Source: Adiantum capillus-veneris
Lineage: Eukaryota; Streptophyta; Polypodiopsida; Polypodiales; Pteridaceae
Reading direction: 5' to 3'
NCBI GenBank assembly: GCA_014529385.2
Contig: CM043950.1
Coordinates: forward strand, 70,581,935-70,645,934
Length of the DNA stretch: 64,000 nucleotides
Made by a program: the position numbers and the translations under genes. The notes under the pieces were generated by a model. It saw nothing but the letters and a program-made list of their open reading frames with translations, did not search any database and had not been told where the DNA came from. Below are positions 47,151 to 59,285 of the stretch, in pieces; positions within the stretch are counted from its first letter, which is position 1, and every line of letters starts with the position of its first letter.

Positions 47151-48041
47151 TCTCTGCACGTAGCCAGCCGACTTTTGGGCCACCTGTCCCATCCATGCCT
47201 AGAAAAATACATTTTCCTCAACCCATGAAAATAAGGGCAAACTTGAAATTCTCTCGCTTTCCTCGGCCTTGGGCCTTACTGAAATTTCACGTCGTGCCCT
47301 GGCTGCTTTGGACTTCAATGTCACACCCACCACTTCTCGTGCATGCCCAAAGCCACACACCAAAATACCCGCGTAATTTGTGGAAATTATCAAAATATCC
47401 CATATTTGTTCAAAAATTGCTAGAATCCTCATAATACCTCTCATTAGCCTCTCAAACATCTCTAACGACAAATATTTTGCCTTCACATTTGCCTCGCCTT
47501 GCGTCAAGCATTAACTCTCTCCCCCTCCATAGGTTTCATCTCATCTCCCTCTTGGTGTCTCGACGATTGACCCGCACTCCTCCTTGCTCTCTATCCAATC
47601 CTTCCTCTCCTTAGCAAGTTGTTGCTTGCCATCTACAAGAATTGAAGGTGCTAGCCATGGCTTACAAGCCCGACCTTTGCTCTTGAGTCTAGCTTGGACG
47701 CATGGCGATAAGGCACAAGAGGAGACAAAGAGAGAGAGAGAGAAGACACCTTGGAAACAATAATTTTTCCAAACATACAAAATTCCTTTCCTTGAATTTG
47801 TCAAGAAGAAATTTATTTTTTAGGTTTTCACACTATTTTTTTCTATTTTGGGATGGAATTTGTCCTTTTCTCCTTGCCCTCTATCGACATTTTTGAAACT
47901 GACAATATCAAGTTGAGACACATTTTCGCAAACATTGCTGCCCTCGAAAAAAGATTGCCGCTTTTCCTTTGAAGACAAAAAAAATTTCTCTTTTCCCTCT
48001 CTCTATCTCATCCACGTGCCATGCCCATGCCCCCTCCGCCG
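46921..48041. other. Unassigned stretch
   Basis: CT-rich, with short frames only; no domain, element edge or RNA gene seen. Confidence 0.45.

Positions 48042-48079
<38 letters not shown>
48042..48079. repeat. Poly-C tract
   Basis: 38 consecutive C. A long G run on the other strand could form quadruplexes; exact length is uncertain in most sequencing. Confidence 0.9.
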
Positions 48080-48251
48080 TTCCTTTCCTTTTCTTCACTA
48101 AGTTTATCTTTCATCCAAACTTTTACAGAAGCACATCTTTAACAAGTTTAAGGTTGTAGGTGAGCATAACACATATGCTAATTACTTTCATTAGTGATAG
48201 GCACAAATTCTAATTGGTTCCACAATTGAGCTTCTTCTTACCCTATTCTTA

Positions 48252-48432
48252 GTAGGCCCGGCCAATTTTCGCTCGGGGTGTTTTAAGGGGTATCTTGAAA
48301 GATCCCCTTTTGTCTTCAACAAAAAGTGGGCAGGTGAAAAGGGTAGCCGATGGCACGTGGAGGGGGAAGAGAGAGAACGAAGAAGAGGAAAATATCCCAA
48401 GAGACCTTAAAGATCTTTTCAAAGAGAGAGAG
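48252..48432. repeat. Dispersed repeat R1, copy 2
   Basis: Same text and orientation as 21083-21367: TAGGCCCGGCCAATTTTC, GGTATCTTGAAAGATCCCC, GTGGGCAGG, GGCACGTGGAGGGGGAAGAG and a final GA run. Shorter by internal deletions. Confidence 0.8.
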
Positions 48433-48844
48433 TACCTAGGTACTCGGTCCAAATGCAAAACACAATTAATTAGCAATCAAGATTCCGCTCGAATCTTGAA
48501 AATTGACAAGGAAAACACATTGTAGTCTAGTTCACGTGCAAGAACTCTTTCGTGCCTTGCACACCCTGCCTCGCGTCTACCCCATTCAAGCTTGCCCTGC
48601 CGATCGACAAACTCTGTCCCGCGCCGCTTCTTGCTTTATCACAATCATCGGAGCACCCTCAGAGAACACCTTCTCATCATCATTCTGACTAACACCGCAT
48701 CCATGGTTACAAACAAACCACACACACTATACTCCTGCAGCTACCTCAATCCGCTCGTCTGCAATACCATACACGTGCAGCTCTGCTTTGTGTCCTCCTC
48801 GGTCAACTGCTTCCGTTCCATGTGCGCTCAGATAGTTCCTTGCG

Positions 48845-48904
<60 letters not shown>

Positions 48905-49274
48905 TGGCAATGCTGCCTGCCTTGTAGGGCGTTTCTATACTTCTCTCCATAAGCTGTCATCACTACAATGGCTCGTCGGAGCTTGGCCATTGGGGCAGTC
49001 CTCCCTCTTTCCCTTCCCTTGTTTCGCAAGCGTATCATATCCCCTTCCCTAAGCCTTGCAACTCTTTGCACGGAGGCCCCTGGAGACTTCCCCTGTGTAC
49101 GACGCCATTCATGCCTTCTCCATCTCTCTCTACCTCCCCGACACCCTCCTTTCCAAGGCCGGTCTCGTGCATCCTCTGCATTTTCTCTGCCAACATCCTC
49201 AATCTATCCCTCTCTGCCAACATCTTGAATACATCAAGAGATACGAGCAAGGCAGGGTTGCCATATATTGCGCC
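48433..49274. other. Unassigned stretch with a GA microsatellite
   Basis: A (GA)n tract with one AAAG interruption is at 48847-48903. No gene is recognised on either strand. Confidence 0.5.
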
Positions 49275-50032
49275 TGTTAAGTATGGAGCGTGATTTACCC
49301 TTGTAATTTTCTGTGGTAAAAGCGCACATTTGTAAGGTCCCCATTATGAGGAGAAGCCATCGTGCGTGAAGGAAAATCACTCGTCGGAAACCAAAATTTT
49401 CATGGCAAAAAATCAGGGGCAACTTTAGGGGCCTCGTCCCCGAGACTTTTTTTTCCTCGTCGGAATATTCTTTTTCGCCGGAATATTATGGCTGGACGAC
49501 GGCCGAAAAGTGGTCGGAAAACAACCGTTGGTTGGCCGGTGGCCGGTAGTCAATGGCCGCTGGCCGGTGGTCGGAAGTCAATGGCCGGTGGCCGGTGGCC
49601 GAATTCAAAAGTGGACTTGTCTTCTCAAGGGCGGCCACACATGGGCGGATTGGAGGGTCCGATTTGGACTTATCTACACAAGGGCGGCTACATATGGCTG
49701 CCTCTCATGAGAGAGGGCAACCCTTTTGGCCTATAAAAGGAGGCCATTTCTACACACATTTTATAGTGTGTGAAGTCGATGCAACAAGGTGAGTATGAGG
49801 TGGTGAGAGTGAAGGAAGGCAGGAGCTCTATTAAGGGTATAATCCCTTTGTAAATTACTTCTTGTTTTGAAGTACTAAAGCCATTGAGTGGCTGCTTTCC
49901 CATGGACGTAGCCCACATTGGGTGAACCACGTATATCGTGTGTACTCTCTCTCTCTCTCTCTACTCTATAATCTTGTGTATTTAAACCTGTCTCTCTCCA
50001 TTATCTATTTAGCTACGTCTTATTTCCTAACA
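49275..50032 (+). mobile_element. Solo LTR, probably copia-type, with target duplication
   Basis: The segment starts TGTTAAG and ends CCTAACA, with inverted termini TGTTA/TAACA. The flanks GCGCC (49270-49274) and GCTCC (50033-50037) agree at four of five bases, as an aged target duplication. A TATA box (CCTATAAAAGGAGG) lies near 49731-49744, and near 49907-49945 the phrase GCCCACATTGGGTGAACCAC then GTATATCGTGTG resembles the R/U5 part of plant copia LTRs. No internal sequence or second LTR is present. An older GGCCGGTGG tandem lies at 49535-49602. Strand is from the TATA orientation. Confidence 0.7.
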
Positions 50033-50155
50033 GCTCCTCCATGCGGGGCCTTGCCAATGAGCACACATGGCGATGCACCATTCGCGGTTGATTTGCAACC
50101 GCCGCCGAGCCAACACAATTCAAGAAAAATCTCTCTCCACCACGTGCCCAATAAA

Positions 50156-50290
50156 CATTAGAAAATCTTCAACAATCCAAAAAAAAATAGATACAAGGGC
50201 ATTTTGGAATTCAAAAAGGAATAAAGATTAGAAAATCTTCAGCAATCCAACAAAAATAGATAAAGGGCATTTTGGAAATTTTTGAATTTC
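50156..50290. repeat. Tandem duplication, about 72-bp unit
   Basis: ATTAGAAAATCTTCAACAAT and GGGCATTTTGGAA occur in the first unit and again in the second (ATTAGAAAATCTTCAGCAAT), with small differences. Confidence 0.8.
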
Positions 50291-51137
50291 TAGGGATATT
50301 TTGGGAATTTCCACAAATTAGAGGGATATTTTGCCCTAAAAAATAATGGGTCCTCCCTTACTAAAAAACTTTCCTATTAGAACTAAAACACTTTACTTTT
50401 ACATTCCTTGAAACATTAAAACAAGGGTATCTCCCTACATTCTACCTAAACAATTGCTTTCAAAAATTGTGGCATCCTACTGATTGATTTTGTGTGTTTT
50501 GCGCCATGCTGCACATTACAGGGCACTGTGTGTAGCAGCATTTCTGAGTACAAGCATAGGTGATCGCACTCGAGTAGCCACAGCGGCATTGGGAATCTGC
50601 TCATTGTACGCGTTAGGGTAAGCATGCACGATCTGACAGGTTGACGACAGAGTTGCGAGTGGAAAACCCTTGGGCAGTGCCTGACGCAAGGGGGACGAGG
50701 CATCTCTGACGTGGAACCTTTCGAGTTCATGGAATCATGCATGGAAATTAATTAATGGAAAGAGAAACTAGACCGAGTAGATGCAGTTGTTGCACGGAGG
50801 GGAGTGAGGACAACTCTCGATGGCATTGCGGCAAAGATACCAAATGAGACTATCGTTGTGTGTGTGGCAGAGGCATGGGAAAGGAAGTAGGGGATGGGGA
50901 TCTATTCTTGCGATTGAGCAACTCAGAGGATGCTATGAGCTTTGTGGGAGGACCTCATGGTGCAGAGCAATGATGTTCATTTTGCAGAGGAATGGTAGGG
51001 GACCTGCGTCGTGTTCTAGACCAGCGGTAGAGTAGGAGGCCCTAGAATGGAGGGGTGCCATGGTGAGGTCACTCTCTTGCTGCAGATTGGAGCTTAGTGC
51101 TGCCTTGCCGTGCAAGGAGGAGATAGTGCGTGCACAT

Positions 51138-51193
<56 letters not shown>

Positions 51194-52287
51194 AAGAGAG
51201 AGAGAGAGAGAGATGGTTCATCTCACTGGATGGGAAGCTCCAAAGATGCCGATTACCCATTGCGAATTGCAGTTAAGTCCTATGTTGTCGTCTGAGGAGG
51301 AGATGGCACATGCAGAATGGAGACTCTGTGTGTCTCAGGGTGAAGTCAACAATGAGAGAGAAAGCCCTGCGCAAAGACGATTGGGAGCGAGGGGACGATG
51401 GCGACAAAAGTTTTTTTTTTTTTTTTTGCTTTTGTAGAAATAAAGAATCTATGGAGATGGGTCTAGATGGGTCTACACTGCGTTCATTAATTAATTTGTG
51501 GCCAAGATTCCTTGCACTTTTTAACTTTAACCACTGGAATCTTAGCTAGAGTCGATGCATGGATTGTGGTTGTTTTGCTTCCCAAGCAAGCTCGCCCCTC
51601 CCCTGACGGTCTCATCTGCATCGCACACATCACCCCTCAGTTCCACTCAACCATGGCCCCCTTGCCTTGTGCCCATCATGCCTTTTCTGTGATGAGTCAT
51701 GATGTGGCCTTGAGCGAACTGATTGATCCTAGGCTTGAAGGGCCGTCAACCTGCATGCCTTTCAGCTTCCAGCATCCGTATGCAAAACTCTTGCAGCCAG
51801 CCGAGAGAGAGAGATTCCTTGCTTCTCACTCGGAGCGATCCTTGTGTTTTCTTCTCCAACAGGGCAAACATGGTCTGTCTAGTCTGTGTTCTTGGCCATG
51901 CACATCGTCTCTCTGGCTAGTCTGCGTTCTTGGCAATGCCTGTCGTCTCTTGGGATAGTTTCCTACGACGTTAAAACTCTCTTCTTCTTCTTCTTCTTCT
52001 TCTCTCCCTTTTCCCCTCAATGCAAGCTGTCGCCCTTCCGAACTGCTGCTTTGTCTGGTGCAGGATCTCTCTATAAAAAAAAGTTCATGTGCACTTCCAA
52101 CTATGCAGCTCGCTCGGCTCCATCACCTGCATCATCAGTCCGTTGCACTATTGTGCAAACTCATTGTCGTCCCGCAGCTTGTTCTGCACAATGAAACTAA
52201 TGAATTAGCCTCCAGTACACGCTCCACCGCCTCATCGCATTGCAAGAATATCTCTCACTCTCTCTCTTCTCGTGCTTTTCGATGCAC

Positions 52288-52288
<1 letters not shown>
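50291..52288. other. Unassigned stretch with a GA tract and TTC tract
   Basis: (GA)n at 51140-51212, with an interruption at 51191, T16 near 51411 and (TTC)n at 51982-52005. Frames such as 51512-51958 (+) show no domain I know. Confidence 0.45.

Positions 52289-52320
<32 letters not shown>
52289..52320. repeat. (CT)n microsatellite
   Basis: About 16 CT units. Confidence 0.95.
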
Positions 52321-52324
<4 letters not shown>

Positions 52325-53463
52325 TGTCGTCTCCACCATTTTTGACTTGAGACCCAACAAAGGTATCAAAGGCATCTCCCAAGATACCTCTTAATCAACC
52401 TTGAACCAAAATTGGCACGGCCTGCTAGATCTTTATTCCCCTAAGCATGGGATACACATCATAACTAGGTACTTTATGCCTCTAGTAAAGCTCGGAAGAA
52501 AAATGAAAATGGGATCTTTCCCCATGTTGTGGATATAATTGTTTTATGCCTTTGATCAAACAAGAATAATTAGAACATAAAAGGGGATTTATCATTTGGT
52601 ATCACCTTGGGCTTGGACTGATTCGTAGGCGTCCTCAACTGCTCCAGAAAAGGCCGTTTTTTTTTGTCTTGTTTTGTAAGGGCAAACCAATAAGACAACT
52701 CAGATTTTTGTCAAAATCTAGGGGATTTACTAGTACATTAGTCGAGCACCCAAGATTTATGCCAAAATGTAGGATTTTTGCTGAGATTTATAGCTAAAAT
52801 GCCCAAATATTCACCATGAAAATCAAATTTCAATGAAAATAAAATTGTGATTTTTCATTTTCAACCAAGAAATGTACACTATAACCGGGTTATGTGAGCA
52901 ATGTCCATTCGAATTATAATCGAGATTTTTCATTTTCAACTTTATACTGCAAACTGGGATATGTGAGCATAGATCTCCATGTGAAAGAAAACCGTTAAAA
53001 AACCACAGTGGCCAGCAAAAAAGATTAGTCAAACATCGATGATGTGCATAAGAGCAAAAGTGGCATCAATTCACTCACAAGAACAGAAGACCAACTTGAA
53101 AAATGCTTTTAAAAAAACACCAAGCGAGATCGATAATACATTAGATGACTAGAGTTTAGGGGCTCCCATTCCCAGAGACAATGACCTCTAGCCATCCACG
53201 CCAACGCCGATGGCTACAAGCAATTTATGAGAGATCCACTATATAATATATTATTTAAAACTATTGATGATATTGCTATTGTTAATTGTTGTCACGGCTT
53301 CTAAATTTCTATTCTCAATTGTTGCTGCGGCTTCTAAATTTCTTGCTGTGAAGTTAGCTACAACATATGTGTGGCCAAAAGTGTTAAAACTTTGAAGCAC
53401 AAATACGTGTATGGTCATAAGCTATAGAGAGTTGGAGAGGGAGAGAACACAACATACGTAGCC
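52321..53463. other. Unassigned stretch with two small tandem duplications
   Basis: The pair 52838-52912 and 52913-52975 shares GATTTTTCATTTTCAAC and GATATGTGAGCA-like text. The pair near 53278-53340 shares TCAATTGTTG and CGGCTTCTAAATTTCT. No gene is recognised. Confidence 0.55.
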
Positions 53464-56400
53464 AAAGATTGACATTATACACAAATCATTTTCACAAATG
53501 ACACTCATCTCTAGCCATCCGCACACACAACATAGCAGGGTTGGAGATTGACGTAATACTCAAAAAGTTATAATTTTCAAAAATGATACTTGTCTGTGGC
53601 CATCCACATCGGCATGGATGGCTACAAGTAAGTGTCAAAACAAAGCAAAGAACAAAACATTTGTAGGGCTTGAGAAAGAGAACTAGTTTGCGGCTTGCAT
53701 TACACCTTTTGTAGCAACCTATTCGAGTATGGCCGAACCGAGTCTTTATGTATGCCTGCAATACTACTATTTTCTAGCGCAAGAAAGCATTTGATTGTGT
53801 AGCCAAAAGCCTTGTTGTTTAAGCTGGCGTTGAAGTGGCAATGAAATGTGGGTATTGGAATGCAATTGAGATGGCATTTTTGAGAGAAGTAGGGACATAA
53901 CATGATGCAGAGAGATGAAGTAAGCAAGAATTCATGGTGGTGCGAGCAGACGACAGATTTTGATAATGAACTGGTCAGCCAACGGTGGCCACGACCTTCT
54001 AGTCCGATGTCGTGGTTTCTTTCTCACATTTAGCATGTCCTTGTGACGGGCAGCTGCTCCCGCTCCCCCCTCGTCCTGCCTCTACCCAGAGGCGCAGCCT
54101 TATGCAGGCTCACAACAACACACAAGAAGTTTTGGACAGATTCTCACATTAATTCCCACATTATGACTTATCTCAACATCAGAAGCTCGGGCCGGCGGTT
54201 CCCTGTCCCCAATCGTACCTAGCTAGGTATGTGGTGCCTCCCAAACAGAAGCTCATGATGTTATGTATTGTATGAAATAGACTGAAAAAGGCTCCCTTTT
54301 CCTACATGAGAAAATTTCTAAATCTTCTTGTGAACGCAAGTCATTTGTAGGTTTTATTTTTAGAAAAATTCTTCTCTATCTACCCAATTGGACTTGGAAG
54401 GCCGCTCCTACAAGCGCTTTCCCCAAGCAAGGCTATGATAAATACGACGAACACCCATGTGTGACTCATGTGTGAGGTGCGCCAGTCTGAGTTACTCGCA
54501 AGGCCGGAAGAAGAAGAAGAAAAAGAGAATTCTAACCTCGTAGGAAATCATCCCAAGAGGCCTAAAAGATAGATGTGAACTCAAGACCCGTTATTCAAAA
54601 AAGAAAGAAATTAACCCAATAGACGTTAGAGATCTATGTAACTAGACGTGAAGTCTCGACGTATTATTCAAGAAAGGAATTACATAACCAATTTGCCACA
54701 CTTGGGTGACACATAGCCATAAAGGCATGTGTGTCGTGCAAAGATGTCGTCCAAGTTTATGGTCTTTTAGGTCTTTAAGCTCACTAACAAGCATGTTGTA
54801 GAAGACACTTACTATAGTGAGATGCAAGGCATGCCATTAATTAGAGTGATACGAAGCTTTCCTTGATTGCAAAATTGATTAAAGAAATGCAGCATCTATT
54901 ATAGAGTAGGAAGGGCAAATACGGTAGTTGTGAGAACAAAAAGTACCATGTGCCGAGTGGGATGATTGTAGGATGATCACAAGGACTTAGTCTAGACTTT
55001 TGTTTGCCCATTGACATGGAGGAATGGTGTGTGCAGTGGCTAATAGTGCATTTGTAGGTCCCATGAGAAAGCAATTTCTCAAGGGATAAGCAATATTGGA
55101 AACTCATGTGTTCCACATTATCCATGGAGGGGTGGAAGCAATTGCAATAAGACAATGCATGGAAGCTATCTTAGGTAATGCAAGATGAGGTGATGACGAC
55201 CAAAGATTGAGTGGACCATTTGGACCTACCTTGCTATTATACAGTGAAGATTTCATTAGAGAGGAAGAGTACACATCGTGTCTAATTGTATTTCTTAAAC
55301 AAATGCACTTGATTGTAGATGACTTGTTTTGGCATGGTTACAAATCACAGTGATAGGTGTTCTTGACTCATTGATGAGGGTTGTTTGGATTGTAAGTACA
55401 GAGTGTTCACACCTTGATTTTTGGTTGTAGGAAATATCTTTCATTAGTTTTACATCTTGGAGGATATGTGGAGATTTCCATCAAAAGATTGACATAATAC
55501 ACAAACAGAAAGTTATCATTTTTGAAAATGACACTCATCTCTAGCCATCCGCGCACACAACATAGCAGGGTTGGAGATTGACGTAATACTCAAAAAGTTA
55601 TAATTTTCAAAAATGATACTTGTCTCTGGCCATCCACATTGGCACGGATGGCTACAAGCAAGTGTCAAAACAAAGGAGAGAACAAAACATTTGTAGGGCT
55701 TGAGAAAGAGAACCTTTGCGGCATGCATTACGCCTTTTGTAGTAACCTATTCAAGTACGACCGAACCGAGTCTTTATGTATGCCTGCAATACTACTATAT
55801 TCTAGTGCAAGAAAGCATTTGACTGTGTAGCCAAAAGCCTTGTTGTTTAAGCTGGCATTGAAGTGGCAATGAACTGTGGGTATTGGAATGCAATTGAGAA
55901 GGCATTTTTGAGAGAAGTAGGGACATAACATGCTGCAGAGAGATGAAGTAAGCAAGAATTCATGGTGGTGCGAGCGGATGACAGATTTTGATAATGAACT
56001 GGTCAACCAACGGTGGCCACAACCTTCTAGTCCAATGTCGTGGTTTCTTTCTCACATTTAGCATGCCCTTGTGACGGGCAACTGCTCCCGCTCCCTCTCG
56101 TCCTGCCTCTACCCAGAGCAGCCTTATGCAGGCTCATAGCAACACACGAGAAGTTTTGGACAGATTCTCACATTAATTCCCACATTATGACTTACCTCAA
56201 CATCATGAGCTTCTGTAAGGGAGGCACGACATACCTAACTAGGTACGATTGGGGGCAGGGGACCGCCGGCCCGCAGGGGGGGCCGACGGTTCCCTATCCC
56301 CAATCGTACCTAGCTAGGTATGCGGTACCTCCCAAACAGAAGCTCATGATGTTATGTATTGTATGAAATACACTGAAAAAGGCTCCCTTTTCCTACATGA

Positions 56401-57272
56401 GAAAATTTCTAAATCTTCTTGTGAACCCACCGGGCCGGCGGTCCCATGCCCCCAATCGTACCTAGTTAGGTATGCCGTGCCTCCCAAACAGAAGCTCATG
56501 ATGTTATGTATTGTATGAAATACACTGAAAAAGGCTCCCTTTTCCTACACGAGAAAATTTCTAGTGCAATAAAACCTAAAAATGACTTGCATGTTGTAGA
56601 AGACACTTACTATAGTGAGATGCAAGGCATGCCATTAATTAGAGTGATACGAAGCTTTTCTTGATTGCAAAATTGATTAAAGAAATGTAGCATCTATTGT
56701 AGAGTAGGAAGGGCAAACACCTGCAGTTGTGAGAACAAAAGGTACCATGTGTCGAGTGGGATGATTGTAGGATGACCACGAGGACTTAGTCTAGACTTTT
56801 GTTTACCCATTGACAAGGAGGAATGGTGTGTGCAATGGCTAATAGTGCATTTGTAGGTCCTATGAGAAAGAAATTTCTCAAGGGATGAGCAGTATTGGAA
56901 AATCATGTGTTCCACATTATCCATGGAGGGGTGGAATCAATCGCAATAAGACAATGCATGGAAGCTTTCCTAGGAAATGCAAGATGAGGTGATGACGACC
57001 AAAGATTGATCGGACCATTTGGACTTACCTTGCTATTATACTGTGAAGATTTCATTAGAGAGGAAGAGTACACATCGTGTCTAACTGTATTTCTTAAACA
57101 AATGCACTTGATTGTAGACGACTTGTTTTGGCATTGTTACAAATCACAGTGATAGGTGTTCTTGACTCACTGATGAGGGATGTTGGGATTGTAAGTAGAG
57201 AGTGTTCACACCTTGATTTTGGTTGTAGGAAATATCTTTCATTAGTTTTACATCTTGGAGGATCTGTGGAGA
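53464..57272. repeat. Tandem duplication of a 2.0-kb unit (copies 53464-55483 and 55484-57272)
   Basis: Copy two repeats copy one in order: AAAGATTGACAT.ATACACAA, CTCTAGCCATCCGC, ACATAGCAGGGTTGGAGATT, the 54000 region with GCAACTGCTCCCGCTCC, the GAAGCTCATGATGTTATG block, then GTAGAAGACACTTACTATAG and TCATTAGTTTTACATCTTGG. Differences: copy one has about 440 bp (54340-54780) that copy two lacks, and copy two has extra foldback arms near 56199-56565. Paired small frames on the minus strand in both copies (53700-53927 and 55728-56006) are probably non-coding. The function of the unit is unknown. Confidence 0.85.
56199..56353. repeat. Foldback element (inverted arms of about 73 bp)
   Basis: The left arm (AACATCATGAGCTTCTGT ... 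CCGCCGGCCC, 56199-56271) is the reverse complement of the right arm (GGCCGACGG ... AAGCTCATGATGTT, 56281-56353), with a few mismatches and a short G-rich loop. It looks like a MITE or snap-back element. A third arm with the same text is at 56431-56504, and a single arm at 54189-54262 in the first unit of the tandem duplication. Confidence 0.85.
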
Positions 57273-57346
57273 TGTACAATTTTACTTGGAAAACTCATAG
57301 AATGGTTGTTGGCCATGTGGGTCATGTGCTTAGTGAGTGTTTAATT

Positions 57347-57745
57347 TCATAGGGCACAAGTTGATGCCTCATGAGGCTTCTTAGGCCAATGGATTTGTGC
57401 CACAATGGGAGGATCACTTTGTTTATTTATACCCCATAATGCTTGCCATTCAAAGTGCATGTGGACTTTTTCAACTACAACATGGCACATTGTAAGCACT
57501 CCACCCTTTGAGCTCTTCAAAGTCTTCACAAAAGGTGCACACAAGCAATGTTCTTGCCATAAAACCCTCTCTTGATGTCCAATTTGACCCCTAGTAATCT
57601 TGTTCTTAATCTCCAGATTCAAACCTTTGATATTGAGCCACAAATGCTTGAAGTCCTCAACCAATACATTGAGTTTCCGCATGATGATGATAGCCAACTT
57701 TTGGTGTGCACAAAGTAGTGTGTATATGCATGGAAGCATGTACAA
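57347..57745 (-). CDS. Unrecognised 132-aa open reading frame
   Basis: This frame is uninterrupted for 399 nt on the minus strand. The protein is Lys/His/Trp-rich (LWLNIKGLNLEIKNKITR, VLWQEHCLCAPFVKTL, HWPKKPHEAS) with several Cys and no known motif. It lies just before the copia remnant at 57980 and on the other strand. It may be a gene piece of an unknown transposon, or chance. Confidence 0.3.
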   Translation of the reverse strand: MYMLPCIYTLLCAHQKLAIIIMRKLNVLVEDFKHLWLNIKGLNLEIKNKITRGQIGHQERVLWQEHCLCAPFVKTLKSSKGGVLTMCHVVVEKVHMHFEWQALWGINKQSDPPIVAQIHWPKKPHEASTCAL

Positions 57746-57979
57746 AAAATCCTAAATGCATGCATTTTGAAGTTTTGCAATGTCATTTGGGCTTAAAGCA
57801 GGATGCAACATGTACACATTGTAAATAGTCACATTTGCATGTTGATAGTTGGGCATATGTCATACCTTGGAATGGTGTCGAAGCCTTAGATACGGTTCCA
57901 AGGGGCTTCTTTTTTATCTAGGGAATGTTTGAGCTTTCTAGAATGTAGATAATGAAAGTGGGAAGCTCTAATGCTACAA

Positions 57980-59285
57980 CAACAATGCAGACATTGGATG
58001 ATAAGGCAATCAAATGCATCTTTTTTGGTTACAGTGGTGAGATGAAGTGTTAAATATTATATCATCCATAGTCAAAATGTATATTCATGTCTTGAGATGT
58101 TGTTTTTGTGGAAGATGTAGTTCAGCCCTTTGCTATCATGTACTATAAAGAGATAGGTGCAAGCTCTTGTGACATTTTTGATACGTTGTTGCCTCTTTTT
58201 GATGGTGGGAATACCAATGTAAGTCCAAATGAGGCACATATTCATCCTAAGTAGGTTTCAAGTGATGTCACAAATCATTCTATTTTTTATGTAGATGTAA
58301 TTGATGCACTTGATGAGGACATGGCTAAAAATGAGTAATCTAGAGGTATGCCAAAATGATTGGTGCATACTTTGTGTTATGGTAAATTGGATGCACTTTT
58401 GTGTAGTTGTACTCGTTCAAGTTTCCATCATGCGTCTTCTACATCAAATTGTTATGCTCTATTGGTGTCTAGTATGTGTAACGAGGATGAACCTCTTACA
58501 TTTGATAAAGAAAAAAATTTAGAGAATTGGATGGCTACTATGCATGATGAGTATGATGATGCACCTATGAAGAACAATACTTGATCTTTATGTGACTTGC
58601 CTCTTGGTAAGAAGTCTATTGGTTCAAAGTACATTTATAAGCTAAAATGTAAGTTGGATGGTAGTATTGATTGCTACAAGGAAAAGCTTGTTGAAAAAGT
58701 TTGAAAACGGTTATGCTTTACGAAAGGGCATTGCTCCAACTTGTCGTATGACTAGTGTCTGTTGCATTTGTGCGTTAGGAGTTTATTTTGGATGGGATGT
58801 ACACCACATAATGGACATTAAAACCGCTTTCTTGATTGGTGACTTGTATGAGGAAGTGCATGTAATGTAGCCTTGCAGTTTGTCAAGAAAGGATAGGAAA
58901 GGAAAGTGTGCATATGTAATAAAACATTATATGATTAAACATTTTCTCGCAGATTTGGATCTGATGATTGCAAACCAATTTCCACTCCTATGGAGACAAG
59001 TTTGAAATTGAATCTACATGATGCTAGAGATCCTGTCCTAATATTTGTTGGTTTCCTTATTTACGTATGCATTACAAGCCCATGTATTCACTTTGCAGTC
59101 TCACAAGTGAGAAAATTTATATATATCCCACAGTCTAATCATTGGTAGGTAGCTAAGAGGATCTTTCAATTGAAGAGATCAACTTGGATTATGTGTCACA
59201 ACCTTGCAGATATGTTCACAAAGACATTGCCTCGTACTTTGTTTCCAGAGAGATTTAGGGCACCAATTAGGAGGGCTTGAAAAAA
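57980..59285 (+). pseudogene. Ty1/copia remnant, family C1 (integrase end, RT start, RNase H end), broken
   Basis: One frame reads LDDKAIKCIFFGYSGEMK, then after stops DVVFVEDVVQPF and FDGGNTNVSPNEAH, the integrase tail and spacer, matching the copia at 62323-63279. It continues with NWMATMHDEYDD, SLCDLPLGKKSIGSKYIYKL (RT start), then a gap, GSDDCKPISTPMETSLKLNL (58958-59020), CITSPCIHFAVSQVRKF and HNLADMFTKTLPR near 59200. Most of the RT palm and the RNase H core are deleted, and at least ten stops and frame changes are present. No LTR was found next to it. Confidence 0.8.

Noticed and set aside
46497-47228. A 243-codon plus-strand frame
   Set aside because: Half of it is Ser-Leu repeat from CT tracts, it contains a local direct duplication and shows no domain, so I regard it as non-coding.
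53492-56006. Paired minus-strand frames in both 2-kb units (53700-53927 with 55728-56006; 53492-53761 with 55516-55728)
   Set aside because: Their agreement follows from the DNA duplication, differences are not biased to silent sites by eye, and no domain is present.
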